Source of the DNA: Bacteroidaceae bacterium
GTDB taxonomy: Bacteria > Bacteroidota > Bacteroidia > Bacteroidales > Bacteroidaceae
Direction: 5' to 3'
DNA length: 64,000 nucleotides
Assembly (NCBI GenBank): GCA_017559845.1
Contig: JAFYQQ010000001.1
Span: 1-64,000 of the forward strand
A program made the translations under genes and the position numbers. The notes beneath the pieces were generated by a model. It had not been told where the DNA came from, made no database searches, and saw only the letters and a program-made list of their open reading frames with translations. Shown here in pieces: positions 7,789 to 17,500 of the stretch; the first letter of the stretch is position 1; each line of letters begins with the position of its first letter.

Positions 7789-8334
7789 ATGATACAAATA
7801 GACTATGTAAAGAATGTGCGTTCCAGAAGCGAGCGCCTAAGCAAGGAATTGTTCATCGGGCTGATAAACTCGGCCGAGGTGAAGCGGTGGATCAGCTATG
7901 CCCGTTTTGAGGATGAGGGGGCGCTGGAAAGGGCGAAGGGTGAGTTGCCGGGCATCTGCTGGCAAGCCACCTTCAAGGAGGGCAGGCGGACGGACGCGAA
8001 CGCGCAGCCTAACGGACTATGCGCCCTGGACATCGACCACATCAGGCAGATGGTGTTGCCGGGCATCAGTACGCCCGAGGAACTCTGGCTGAGTTTCAGG
8101 GAGAGGGTGGACGAGCTGGACATCGTGTGCGTGCACAAGACCCCAAGCGGAGACGGTCTGCGGGTGGTGTTCCTTTGCCAGCCCCAGTTCATGTCCCTTG
8201 CCGAGAACCAGGCATGGATGGCGGGGGAGATTGGGTGTCAATATGATGCTGTGTGTAAGGACTGGGCAAGGCTCTACTTCATCTCTGTGGCTGAGGATTT
8301 CTATTATGTGGACTGGGAGACGTTGTTTGAGTGA
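7789..8334 (+). CDS. VirE N-terminal (BT4734-like) domain protein
   Basis: 181 aa. The pattern WISYARFEDEGALERAKGELPGICWQATFKEGRR, then NGLCALDIDHI, VHKTPSGDGLRVVF and DAVCKDWARLYFISVAEDFYYVDW is that of the VirE-N/BT4734-like domain, which is related to primase-type folds. The invariant-looking acids in LDIDH and the KTPSGDGLR segment are present. In Bacteroidales this domain is usually followed by a DUF3987 ATPase-like protein, either fused or as the next gene; here the DUF3987 gene starts at 8665. The pair probably acts on DNA in a mobile element. The family call is good; the biochemical role is unproven. Confidence 0.8.
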   Translation: MIQIDYVKNVRSRSERLSKELFIGLINSAEVKRWISYARFEDEGALERAKGELPGICWQATFKEGRRTDANAQPNGLCALDIDHIRQMVLPGISTPEELWLSFRERVDELDIVCVHKTPSGDGLRVVFLCQPQFMSLAENQAWMAGEIGCQYDAVCKDWARLYFISVAEDFYYVDWETLFE

Positions 8335-8392
8335 AGAGGACCATTCACAAACATTGGCTGTTGGCTTTTAGCTGTGGCGAAGCACTCCCACC

Positions 8393-8478
8393 GTCATCCT
8401 GAACTCGTTTCAGGATCTGTCCGCGGAGAAGGACAAGAAAAGGCTCGCGGTGAGATGCTGAACAAAATTCAGCATGAC
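8393..8478. repeat. 86-bp three-hairpin repeat, copy A
   Basis: Begins GTCATCCTGAAC and ends TTCAGCATGAC, so the ends are near-inverted. It contains the hairpins ATCCTGAA..TTTCAGGAT, GTCC..GGAC and ATGCTGAA..TTCAGCAT. A nearly identical copy in the same orientation lies at 10406-10491. No coding potential. It sits between the VirE-N and DUF3987 genes in the otherwise gene-free 8335-8664. An outer pair of GGCTGTTGGCTTTTAGCT-like and AGCCAATAGCTAACAGCC-like arms surrounds copy A. Confidence 0.85.
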
Positions 8479-8583
8479 ATATAGAAGAGCCAATAGCTAA
8501 CAGCCAATAGCCAAAAGCCAAAGTAAACAAAACATTAACACAACTAAAAAACGCCCGCCCCCGGCGAACAAGACCTTCAGAGG

Positions 8584-8638
8584 ATTGACTAAATGTCAAT
8601 CTGTGTCGCAGTGAGGGGAGCGCAGTCCCCTGCGCGAC
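8584..8638 (+). other. Structured leader upstream of the DUF3987 gene
   Basis: Two stem-loops precede the gene: ATTGAC-TAAAT-GTCAAT at 8584-8600, and a larger one from GTCGC (8605) to GCGAC (8638) enclosing GGGGA..TCCCC. A purine-rich GGAGGGTCTTTAGAGGGGG follows before the ATG at 8665. This makes an in-frame ATG at 8593, inside the stem, an unlikely start. Confidence 0.5.
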
Positions 8639-8664
8639 GGAGGGTCTTTAGAGGGGGTCTGACA

Positions 8665-10359
8665 ATGAAACAAATAAAAACCATACTACAAAACAATGGT
8701 GCGGGGGCAGAGAAAGCTGCTTGCACCGCAATGTCCTTGCCCGAGGCGGCAATGGAGAACTTGTGTGCGACCTACGAAGGTTTGGGCTATGACGCCATTG
8801 TGACGGCCTTGCTGGAACGTCTGAACATATATGGCGAACCGGCCGAGGGGAACCGCAATACCATACTCTACAAGCTGGCGCGCGAGCTGCGATACATCAC
8901 GGACTTCTCCGCCGCCAAACTGCTGGCCATAATACCTAGCTGGGGACTGGGCGAGGAAGAACGCCGCCATGCTGTGGCAAGCGCGATTGCCAGCCCCAGG
9001 GGTACGCATCTGCCGCCCGACCTCAAGGCGGTGCTTTCCGCGCTGAAGGGCGAGGGTGGGGACGTGTCGGCACAGACCTCAGAGCTGAACCCTCTGCCAG
9101 CCAAACTGCCCTTCCTGCTGGACTTCCTTGTGCGCCGCTATCCGCGCAACCGGCGGTGTGTGCTGCTGGCCTCGCTGCCCGTCTTGGGCACGCTGTTGAG
9201 CCGTCTGCGCAGCCCCTATCTGGACGGAACCAGCGAAAGCCCCATCTTCATGACGGCCATCATTGGGGCGCAGGCCAGCGGAAAGAGTTTCCTGAACGAG
9301 ATGTACAGTCTGCTGGCAGAACCGATGCTGCAGGACGACCGCGAGTCGATGCGGCGCGAGCAGGAGTACAAGGAGAAGGTGCGGAGGGCGAAAAACTCGA
9401 AGCAGCAGCCCGAGATGGAGACCTTTCCGGTGCGCTGCCTGCCGGCCAACGTGAGCAACACGCAGCTGCTGAAGCGTGCCGACCAGAACAACGGGCTGGC
9501 CCTGCTGTCCTTTGCGCCCGAGATTGACACCGTGGTGCGCAGCTGCAAGGCTGGAGCGTGGGCGCAGAAGAGCGACATCTACCGCATTGGCTTTGAGGCG
9601 GGCATGTACGGTCAGGACTTTGCCAGCGAGAACTCTTATTCGGCCGTAGTGCAGCTGCGCTACAACCTGCTCTTCTCGGGCACGGACATGGCCATGAAGA
9701 AGTTTTTCCAGAACGTGGAGAACGGCATGAACAGCCGCTTCTGCTTTGCGCAGATGGCCGATGACCGCGGCGAGAAGGTGCAGTGCCGCCAACGGGACGA
9801 GAAGGGGATGGAGAAGGCCAGGGCGGTGGTGAGACGCCTGTACGAGCTGGGGAGCAGCGGGGGTGACGGGGATGTGGTGACATGCTGTCTGAAGCGCACG
9901 CTGAAGGCGCTGGACCAATGGACGGACGAACGCATCAGCGAATACATGGAAACGGGCAACGAGGCGCTGGACATCCTTCGCCGCCGAAGCTGTCTCATCG
10001 GCTTTCGTGCCGGAATGGTGGCGTGGGCGCTTGAGGGATGCAAGGAAACGAAGGGGGTGACGGACTTTGCCCTTTGGGTGGCCACGGAGACGCTGCAACA
10101 GCAGATGGCCTTCTTTGGCCGCGAACTGAACCGCCAGGATGCCGAGAACCGCCGCATCCGCGAGGAAGGCATGCGCGAGCTGTTCAAGACAAAGAACATG
10201 AAGCTGTTTTCTGACCTCCCCGACGAGTTCTGCAAGGCCGACCTGGCCGAGCTGCGACGCCGTAACGGACTGGAGGGCGAATGTGCCTACATCATCACCG
10301 GCTGGCTGAAACGCGGGCTGGTGGAGCGAGTGGGAAGAGGATTCAGGAAAATGCGATGA
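8665..10359 (+). CDS. DUF3987 domain P-loop protein
   Basis: 564 aa from the ATG at 8665. An in-frame ATG at 8593 lies in a structured, arginine-rich leader and is rejected. The Walker A motif GAQASGKS is at residues 201-208, preceded by the strand PIFMTAII. FAPEIDTV later in the protein could be the Walker B region. YNLLFSGTDMAMKKFFQNVENGMNSRFCF is characteristic of DUF3987, a family found in Bacteroidales mobile islands next to VirE-N. It is probably a helicase-like or DNA-loading ATPase partner of the primase-like VirE-N protein. The 3' part ends with a winged-helix-like stretch (YIITGWLKRGLVERVGRGFRKM). Bracketed by two 86-bp direct repeats. Confidence 0.82.
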   Translation: MKQIKTILQNNGAGAEKAACTAMSLPEAAMENLCATYEGLGYDAIVTALLERLNIYGEPAEGNRNTILYKLARELRYITDFSAAKLLAIIPSWGLGEEERRHAVASAIASPRGTHLPPDLKAVLSALKGEGGDVSAQTSELNPLPAKLPFLLDFLVRRYPRNRRCVLLASLPVLGTLLSRLRSPYLDGTSESPIFMTAIIGAQASGKSFLNEMYSLLAEPMLQDDRESMRREQEYKEKVRRAKNSKQQPEMETFPVRCLPANVSNTQLLKRADQNNGLALLSFAPEIDTVVRSCKAGAWAQKSDIYRIGFEAGMYGQDFASENSYSAVVQLRYNLLFSGTDMAMKKFFQNVENGMNSRFCFAQMADDRGEKVQCRQRDEKGMEKARAVVRRLYELGSSGGDGDVVTCCLKRTLKALDQWTDERISEYMETGNEALDILRRRSCLIGFRAGMVAWALEGCKETKGVTDFALWVATETLQQQMAFFGRELNRQDAENRRIREEGMRELFKTKNMKLFSDLPDEFCKADLAELRRRNGLEGECAYIITGWLKRGLVERVGRGFRKMR

Positions 10360-10405
10360 GCCTTTGAGCGGTGAGCGATGAGCGGTGAGTAATGAACTTC
10401 CCACT

Positions 10406-10491
10406 GTCATCCTGAACTCGTTTCAGGATCTGTCCGCGGAGAAGGACAAGAAAAGGCTCGCGGTGAGATGCTGAAACAAGTTCAGCATGAC
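10406..10491. repeat. 86-bp three-hairpin repeat, copy B
   Basis: Same sequence and orientation as 8393-8478 apart from a few bases near the right hairpin (AAACAAG for AACAAAA). It lies 46 nt after the DUF3987 stop. The whole 10360-10841 interval otherwise holds two terminator-like hairpins and no gene that I can support. Confidence 0.85.
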
Positions 10492-10515
10492 AATATAGCA
10501 ACGATAAAAACACAG

Positions 10516-10541
10516 AATCCCACCCCGAAAGGTGGGATTTT
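10516..10541 (+). terminator. Terminator after DUF3987
   Basis: AATCCCACC-ccgaaa-GGTGGGATT followed by TTGTG. The strong 9-bp stem with a short loop lies downstream of the DUF3987 gene and its 86-bp repeat. Confidence 0.6.
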
Positions 10542-10570
10542 GTGCTTCAAAAGGCTTGTTTTTGCCACTG

Positions 10571-10605
10571 AAAACACCCTTTGGGGGGCTTTTGGGGGTG
10601 TTTTT
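10571..10605. terminator. Hairpin between convergent genes
   Basis: AAAACACCC (10571-10579) pairs with GGGTGTTTT (10596-10604), with T-rich flanks. It could end the leftward TonB receptor transcript or serve both directions. Confidence 0.5.
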
Positions 10606-10841
10606 ACAGGAATTCACAAAAACGCAAAATCTTATGTTATTGAATATTAGTGTATTACAATCAAATCTTTGTGTTTTTGTGTTTTTGCATCTGATTTGTT
10701 TTGCTTCTCCCGTTTGGCGAATTGTTTTTTTTGCCGTTTTTAGTGAAATATGCCTGTCCTTATCTGAGGGGGCGCAGACGAACCGAGGGGTAAGTTTTAC
10801 CGTTCTCGGGAAATGGACAGAGTGTGGGGGAGCGCACATTG

Positions 10842-12707
10842 TCAGAAGTTCAGACGGAATCCTCCCTGTGCCGATATGCCGGGCATTTCATATCCCTTCA
10901 TGATGCAATAGTGGGCATTGGTGAGGTTATCGGCAGTTACGAATAGTTGTAGCCATTTTGTGGGGCTGTACGATGCCTTTATGCCCATCAGTGCGAAATT
11001 CTGCAAGTCGGTGTCCTGCGAGACAAACAGGCGGTTTGCTCCCTTGAGCTGTGGATGCAGTTCCCATTTGGGGTGGGGCATCAGGTCCAATGCCAGATAG
11101 TACTGGTGGCGAGGCGCACCGGTAAGGTTGTCTACATCGGTGTGCATGAAGCTGTAGTTTGCCTGCACGCCCATCCACTTCAGCGGCTTGCTCTTGATGG
11201 TGAGTTCCACGCCCTTGTTCGTGAATTCTCCCATATTTTTGTTCTTTCCGTCCAGCACGGCAATCAGATTGCTTCCGTGGCTGATGTAACCGGTGAGGTC
11301 AACGCTGAGCAGCGGGCCGAAAGTTTTTCCCACGCCCACTTCGTAGTTGGTCATCAATTCCGGCTCCAGTTCTGCGTTGGCCATCTTGTAAAGATAGAGT
11401 TCCTTGAACGAGGGGTTTCTGAATCCGCGGGCCACGGCTCCCCTGATGTTCCATCCGTGGGCGGGATTGGCCGTGATGCCGGCCTGTGGTATCCAGTGTG
11501 TGCCAAAGGGGCTGCTGCCTGCCATGCGCAAACCAGCGTTGGCGGACAGACGTTTCTGCAGGAAGGTATGGCTCAGGGTGATATAGGGCGAGTATTCCGT
11601 TATGCGTTTGCGCTTGAGTGTGGCCAACGGAGCCTGGGAGAAATCTTTTCCTCCGGACAGCGGAATCTCTCCCGAATAGGAGTCAAAGTCGAATCCGGCT
11701 GTGGCTGAGCCGTTTTCCCACAGCGTGAAATTCTGCTGCAAGATGATGCCCAACCTGTCGTCTGTGCTATGGAACGGGGCGGGGTCTTCTATGAAATGGT
11801 TGCCGTAGCTGTAATAGGCTCGCACGTTTCCGTTGGTGCGGCGGTATTTGTTGGCGGCTGACACGGACGCGCTTCCGCGAACCACATTCTGGTGGTAGAC
11901 GCCCGTGGGGTCGTTCTTGTACACTCTTGGATAGACGGGGTCATCGGCCAGAAATTTCGTCAGCGCATAATCTGCCTGCAATTTCCATTGCTCGTTGGCC
12001 TCGAATCCTATTTTTGCATACAAGTCGCCTTGTTTGAAGTTGAATCCTTCCTGCACGCCGTCTGTGCGGTCGAATCCCAATGACACCAGAGAGGAGAAGC
12101 GTCCCTTGCGGGCCATGTTCGTCAGGTGGGTCTGCCAAGTGTTGTACGATCCGTATTGCGATGTCAGACTTGTACGGCATCCGTCTTCCGCCGCCTGTTT
12201 GGTGATGACATTTATTACGCCTCCCATAGCATTGGAGCCGTAAAGGACAGAGCCAGGCCCTCTGAGCACTTCTACGTGGTCTACATATTCCTTTCCGTAG
12301 ACATCTGCCACATGATGGCTGAAGAGTCCGGCATATTGTGGCTGGCCGTCCACCATCATCAGTACCGCATTGGTGGGTTCTCCGCCCACTCCGCGGATTT
12401 TAATGCCTCCAGAGCCTCCGGTGCTGACTCCGAAGCCCAGTATGTTCCTTTCTGCTACGAACAGCCCGGGAATGCTTCCGGACAGGGCGGAAAGCAACTG
12501 ACCCTTTCCCGATGCCTGCAGTTGTTTGTCATCAACAACAGTGATGCTGTACGGAATCTGCTTTGTCTGGGCGGCCACTGGTGTACCGGTAACCACAACC
12601 TCGCTCAGCGCCGAAAGGGGAATGGAGTCTGCGGGGCTTGTCCTCTGCCCCCAGGCACAAACAGTGCAGGAGCAGAAAAGGGAAGAAAGGATTGTTCTGA
12701 AATTCAT
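10842..12707 (-). CDS. TonB-dependent outer-membrane receptor
   Basis: 621 aa from the ATG at 12707, giving a signal-like N terminus MNFRTILSSLFCSCTVCAWGQ; the frame extends 19 codons further upstream. A TonB-box-like region ALSEVVVTGTP is followed by a plug domain (ITVVDDKQLQASGKGQLLSALSGSIPGLF, KIRGVGGEPTNAVLMMVDGQP, HVEVLRGPGSVLYGSNAMGGVINVIT) and a beta-barrel ending with the aromatic terminus GGFRLNF. The size and plug resemble BtuB/CirA-type siderophore, haem or cobalamin receptors rather than the ~1000-aa SusC type, and no SusD partner is nearby. Substrate cannot be read from the sequence. It stands alone between the accessory island and the divergent purF-like gene. Confidence 0.88.
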   Translation of the reverse strand: MNFRTILSSLFCSCTVCAWGQRTSPADSIPLSALSEVVVTGTPVAAQTKQIPYSITVVDDKQLQASGKGQLLSALSGSIPGLFVAERNILGFGVSTGGSGGIKIRGVGGEPTNAVLMMVDGQPQYAGLFSHHVADVYGKEYVDHVEVLRGPGSVLYGSNAMGGVINVITKQAAEDGCRTSLTSQYGSYNTWQTHLTNMARKGRFSSLVSLGFDRTDGVQEGFNFKQGDLYAKIGFEANEQWKLQADYALTKFLADDPVYPRVYKNDPTGVYHQNVVRGSASVSAANKYRRTNGNVRAYYSYGNHFIEDPAPFHSTDDRLGIILQQNFTLWENGSATAGFDFDSYSGEIPLSGGKDFSQAPLATLKRKRITEYSPYITLSHTFLQKRLSANAGLRMAGSSPFGTHWIPQAGITANPAHGWNIRGAVARGFRNPSFKELYLYKMANAELEPELMTNYEVGVGKTFGPLLSVDLTGYISHGSNLIAVLDGKNKNMGEFTNKGVELTIKSKPLKWMGVQANYSFMHTDVDNLTGAPRHQYYLALDLMPHPKWELHPQLKGANRLFVSQDTDLQNFALMGIKASYSPTKWLQLFVTADNLTNAHYCIMKGYEMPGISAQGGFRLNF

Positions 12708-12801
12708 AACTGCAAAGATACAAAAAAGCATCACAAACGGGGCGATGATGCGGAAAATAATCACAAAACGGCTGTAAATAGTATATTTTTTGAAGTATAT
12801 A

Positions 12802-12833
12802 TTAGGATTTTGGCAGGATTTTCAATAACTTTG
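12802..12833 (+). promoter_or_regulatory. Probable promoter of the PurF-like gene
   Basis: TTAG at 12802-12805 (three of four matches to TTTG), a 20-nt spacer, and TAACTTTG at 12826-12833, a full -7 consensus. The ATG is at 12888. Confidence 0.55.
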
Positions 12834-12887
12834 CCATTCAAAAATTTAGGAATATTAAACAACCTTTAGTTTTTATATAGAAGCAAT

Positions 12888-14315
12888 ATGGGCGGTTTTT
12901 TTGGCACAGTGGCGCAGCAACCTTGCGTGGCCGATCTGTTTTACGGCACAGATTATCAATCGCATATGGGAACCCGAAGAGGCGGTATGGCCTCGTATTC
13001 GGAAGAATTGGGATTCTATCGTAGCATCCACAATCTTGAAAACACATATTTCCGGACGCGTTTTGAGCCCGAGTTGGACAAGTTTGTAGGCAACAGCGGA
13101 ATTGGCGTAATCAGCGACACAGACGCGCAACCCATGCTGATGAACTCGCATTTGGGACGTTTTGCTTTGGTCACCGTGGCAAAAATCAACAATATGGAGC
13201 AGCTGGCACAGCAACTGTTGAGCGAGAACATGCACCTTAGCGAATTTTCCAGCGGAAGAATCAATCCAACCGAATTGACTGCCCTTCTTATTATAAAAGG
13301 AAAGGACTTTGTGGACGGCATAGAGAATGTTTTCCGTAACATTGAAGGCTCGTGCTCCATGCTCCTGCTCACGGAAGACGGCATCATCGCTGCCCGTGAT
13401 TCATGGGGACGCACCCCCATTGTGGTGGGCCAGAAGGACGGAGCCATGGCTGTAACAAGCGAGAGCTCTGCTTTCCCCACGCTGGAATATGAAATCACAC
13501 ATTTCCTGGGCCCGGGTGAAATTGTCCGCATCCGTCCCGACGGAATGGAACAGCTCCGCCGCCCCAACAAGAAGATGCAGATATGCTCGTTCCTGTGGGT
13601 TTATTATGGTTTCCCCACCAGCTGTTATGAGAACCGGAACGTGGAAGAGGTGCGTCACGAATGTGGCCGACTGATGGGCGAACAGGATACCACAGAAGTG
13701 GATTGTGCATGCGGAATTCCAGACAGCGGCATCGGCATGGCGGTGGGATATGCCAACGGGCATAAGGTCCCCTATCAGCGTGCCGTCAGCAAATATACGC
13801 CCACTTGGCCCAGAAGTTTCATGCCTGCCAATCCAAACCTGCGCAGCTTGGTGGCAAAGATGAAGCTCATCCCCAACAAGGAGGTCTTGAACGGAAAGCG
13901 TGTGCTTTTCTGTGATGACTCCATTGTGCGCGGAAACCAGCTGAAGGACAAGACCGTGGCGCTCCGCGAACTGGGCGCGAAGGAAATTCACATGCGAATC
14001 GCCTGCCCGCCCCTGGTTTATGGATGCCCCTTCATCAATTTTGCGGCAAGCAAGACCGAGTTGGAACTCATCACCCGCCAAATCATTCAGGACATTGAAG
14101 GCGACATGAACAAAAATGTGGAGGCCTATACGCAGACGGATTCTCCGGAATACCAGCGCATGGTGTCCGAGATTGCGAAGCGCCTTAGTCTGGATTCCTT
14201 GATGTTCAGCAAGCTTGAGACGTTGGTTCAGGCCATAGGCTTGCCCAAGTGCCAGCTTTGTACGCATTGCTTTGACGGAAGCAGCGTTCACACCATTAAG
14301 GGGCAGTTGGAATAG
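12888..14315 (+). CDS. Amidophosphoribosyltransferase-like protein lacking the N-terminal Cys
   Basis: 475 aa with PurF architecture: an Ntn-type glutaminase half (GTRRGGMASYS, GNSGIGVISDTDAQPM, NIEGSCSMLLLTEDGIIAARD) and a phosphoribosyltransferase half with the PRPP loop VLFCDDSIVRGNQLKDKT and the CGIPDSGIGMAVGYA segment. PurF makes phosphoribosylamine from PRPP and glutamine, the first step of purine synthesis. The enzyme normally begins with Met-Cys, and that Cys is the glutaminase nucleophile. Here the start is MGGFFGT, so the nucleophile is Gly. C-terminal cysteines in CQLCTHCFDG could relate to the Fe-S ligands of Bacillus-type PurF. It may use ammonia directly or have another role; I therefore give no gene symbol. 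Confidence 0.8.
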   Translation: MGGFFGTVAQQPCVADLFYGTDYQSHMGTRRGGMASYSEELGFYRSIHNLENTYFRTRFEPELDKFVGNSGIGVISDTDAQPMLMNSHLGRFALVTVAKINNMEQLAQQLLSENMHLSEFSSGRINPTELTALLIIKGKDFVDGIENVFRNIEGSCSMLLLTEDGIIAARDSWGRTPIVVGQKDGAMAVTSESSAFPTLEYEITHFLGPGEIVRIRPDGMEQLRRPNKKMQICSFLWVYYGFPTSCYENRNVEEVRHECGRLMGEQDTTEVDCACGIPDSGIGMAVGYANGHKVPYQRAVSKYTPTWPRSFMPANPNLRSLVAKMKLIPNKEVLNGKRVLFCDDSIVRGNQLKDKTVALRELGAKEIHMRIACPPLVYGCPFINFAASKTELELITRQIIQDIEGDMNKNVEAYTQTDSPEYQRMVSEIAKRLSLDSLMFSKLETLVQAIGLPKCQLCTHCFDGSSVHTIKGQLE

Positions 14316-14382
14316 ACGACAAAAGCACACTCGAAAAAGAGCGGAATCTAACCCGACATAATTTTTAGAACATACACCTTGA

Positions 14383-14425
14383 GGGGTGTCCGAAAAAGCA
14401 ACGCTGCGGTGATTTTCGGACACCC
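14383..14425 (+). terminator. Terminator after the PurF-like gene
   Basis: GGGTGTCCGAAAA (14384-14396) pairs perfectly with TTTTCGGACACCC (14413-14425) around a 16-nt loop. Only a weak T-tract (TTCAAATTT) follows. Confidence 0.7.
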
Positions 14426-14483
14426 TTCAAATTTAATAAGTTATGGGGGATTTTTTCGTCAAATGAAAAAACTCTATATTATA

Positions 14484-14515
14484 TTAGGTATATTGCACAA
14501 AAATATGTAATTTTG
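14484..14515 (+). promoter_or_regulatory. Promoter of the ileS operon
   Basis: TTAG at 14484-14487, a 20-nt spacer, and TAATTTTG at 14508-14515. This leaves about 25 nt of leader before the ATG at 14547. No T-box-like structure fits in the space. Confidence 0.55.
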
Positions 14516-14546
14516 CGAATCAAAATTGAAAAAAGATATATCAAAT

Positions 14547-17500
14547 ATGAGTAAGAGATTCGCAAATCGTAGCCAACTGAACTTGTCACAAGTGAACAAG
14601 GAAGTGTTGCAGCAATGGGACGATGAAGACGTTTTTCACAAAAGTGTGACAGAACGAGAAGGATGTCCCTCATTTGTTTTTTATGAAGGTCCGCCTTCAG
14701 CCAACGGCATGCCCGGCATCCACCACGTAATGGCCCGTACCATCAAGGACACCTTCTGCCGTTACAAGACAATGAAGGGATTCTTGGTAAGACGCAAGGC
14801 TGGCTGGGACACCCACGGCCTTCCCGTAGAACTCGGAGTGGAGAAGACACTCGGTATCACCAAGGAGGACATCGGAAAGACCATCTCGGTGGCCGACTAT
14901 AATGCAGCCTGCCGCAAGGACGTGATGAAATTTACCAAGGAATGGACCGACCTTACTCACAAGATGGGTTACTGGGTGGACCTTGATGATCCATACATCA
15001 CCTATGACAACCGTTACATAGAGACGCTTTGGTGGCTCTTGAAGCAACTTTATAACAAGAACTTGCTTTATAAGGGTTATACCATCCAACCCTATTCTCC
15101 GGCTGCCGGCACAGGCTTGAGCTCGCATGAGTTGAACCAGCCCGGCTGCTATCGTGACGTGAAGGATACCACCGTCATCGGTCAGTTCAAGATGAAGAAC
15201 CCGAAGCCAGAGATGGCCGAATGGGGAACTCCCTACTTCATTGCCTGGACCACAACACCCTGGACTCTGCCTTCAAACGTGGCACTTTGTGTGGGTCCCA
15301 AGATTGATTATGTAGCAGTGCAGACCTACAACGCCTACTCTGGAGAGAAGATGACCGTGGTATTGGCCAAGGCATTGATGAACATGCACTTCAATCCGAA
15401 GGCGGCAGAGCTGGCGCTCGAAGATTATAAGCCCGGTGACAAGCTTGTCCCCTTCAAGGTGGTTGGCGAATACAAGGGTACTGACCTTGTGGGAATGGAG
15501 TACGAACAGCTCCTGCCATGGGTGAAGCCCGTAAGCGTGGATGAAAAGGGTAATTGGGAAGATGCATCGGACAAGGCGTTCCGTGTGATTCCGGGTGACT
15601 ATGTGACCACAGAGGATGGTACGGGTATTGTACACATTGCTCCCACATTCGGTGCGGATGACGCCTTTGTGGCCAAGGCTGCCGGAATTCCCTCATTGTT
15701 TATGATCAACAAGAAGGGCGAGACCCGTCCGATGGTGGACCTCACCGGCAAGTTCTATCTGATGGAGGAACTTGACGAAGCCTTCCTGAACGCTTGCGTA
15801 AACAAAGACCTTTATAAGGATTATGAAGGACGTTGGGTGAAGAATGCATACGATCCCCAGTTTACCGTAAACGGCAAATACGATGAAAAGGCTGCCCAAA
15901 GTGCGGAATCGCTGGACGTTTTCATCTGTGTCAATATGAAGGGTGAGAACAAGGCGTTCAAGATAGAAAAGCATGTACACAACTATCCTCACTGCTGGCG
16001 TACAGACAAACCGGTGTTGTACTATCCGCTTGACTCTTGGTTCATCCGCTCTACAGCGGCAAAGGAACGCATGATGGAACTGAACAAGACCATCAACTGG
16101 AAACCGGAATCAACCGGAACCGGACGCTTTGGCAAGTGGCTTGAGAACCTGAACGACTGGAATCTCTCCCGCTCACGTTACTGGGGAACCCCGCTTCCTA
16201 TCTGGCGCAGCGAAGAGGGCGAGGAAATCTGTATCGGCTCGGTTGAAGAACTTTACAACGAGATAGAAAAGTCTATTGCCGCTGGCTTCATGACCTCCAA
16301 TCCGTATAAGGAGATGGGATTTGAACCGGGAGTTTATAACAAGGAAAACTACGATAAGATAGACCTTCACCGTCCGTATGTGGATGACATTACCCTTGTG
16401 TCTGCAAGCGGAAAGCCAATGAAGCGCGAGCTTGACTTGATTGATGTTTGGTTCGATTCGGGTGCCATGCCTTACGCTCAGCTGCACTATCCGTTCGAAA
16501 ACAAGGAAATGGTAGACAACCGCACTTACTATCCTGCCGACTTCATTGCAGAGGGTGTGGACCAGACCCGTGGTTGGTTCTTTACGCTCCATGCCATCGC
16601 CACAATGGTGTTTGACAGCATTTCCTATAAGAACGTAATATCCAATGGTTTGGTCCTCGACAAGAACGGAAACAAGATGTCAAAGCGTCTTGGAAATGCC
16701 GTTGATCCTTTCGGTGCTATTGAAGAATACGGTTCTGACGCGCTCAGATGGTATATGATTACGAACAGTGCGCCCTGGGATAATCTGAAGTTTGACATTG
16801 AAGGGGTGAAGGAAGTCACTCGCAGCTTCTTTGGAAAACTTTTCCAGACTTACTCTTTCCTGTCAATGTACGCAAACGTGGACAATTGGTGCTATGAGGA
16901 AGAGGATGTTCCCATGAGCGAACGTCCGGAAATGGACCGCTGGATCATAAGTTGTCTGAACAGCCTTGTCCGTGAGGTAGAAAGTTGTTATGAGGATTAT
17001 GAACCCACACGCGCCGGCCGCCTGATTCAGAGTTTTGTAGTAGATAACGTAAGCAACTGGTTTGTGCGTCTCAGCAGAAAACGTTTCTGGGGTTCAGCCA
17101 TGAGTACAGACAAGTTGAGCGCATACCAGACACTCTATACCTGCCTGGAAACTGTCGCCAAATTGATGGCTCCCATCGCTCCTTACTTTGCAGACCGTCT
17201 GTATCGTGATTTGTGCGAGGCAACGGGCCGTGACAACAAGAGCGTACACCTGAGTAAATTCCCCGTTGCAGATGAAACCAGTATTGACAGGGAAAAGGAA
17301 CTTTGCATGCAACTTGCCCAGCAGGTAACCAGCATGGTGCTGAGCTTGCGCAAGAAAGAAGACATTATTGTGCGTCAGCCCTTGCAGCGCATTGCCATTC
17401 CTGCAACCGATACAGCCCAACAGCAACGCATCGTTTCCATGCAGCATCTCATCCTGGAAGAAGTGAATGTGAAAGAACTGGAGTTTGTGGACGGACAGGG

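Noticed and set aside
9079..10410. 443-codon open frame on the minus strand opposite DUF3987
   Set aside because: GC-rich antisense shadow; His/Leu/Gln-rich composition without any motif, while the plus strand has a clear Walker A and DUF3987 pattern.
10842..12707. SusC-type polysaccharide receptor
   Set aside because: Too short (about 620 aa), no N-terminal carboxypeptidase-like extension, and no SusD gene beside it.
13401..14423. 340-codon open frame opposite the PurF-like gene
   Set aside because: Antisense shadow; runs into the terminator hairpin at 14383-14425.
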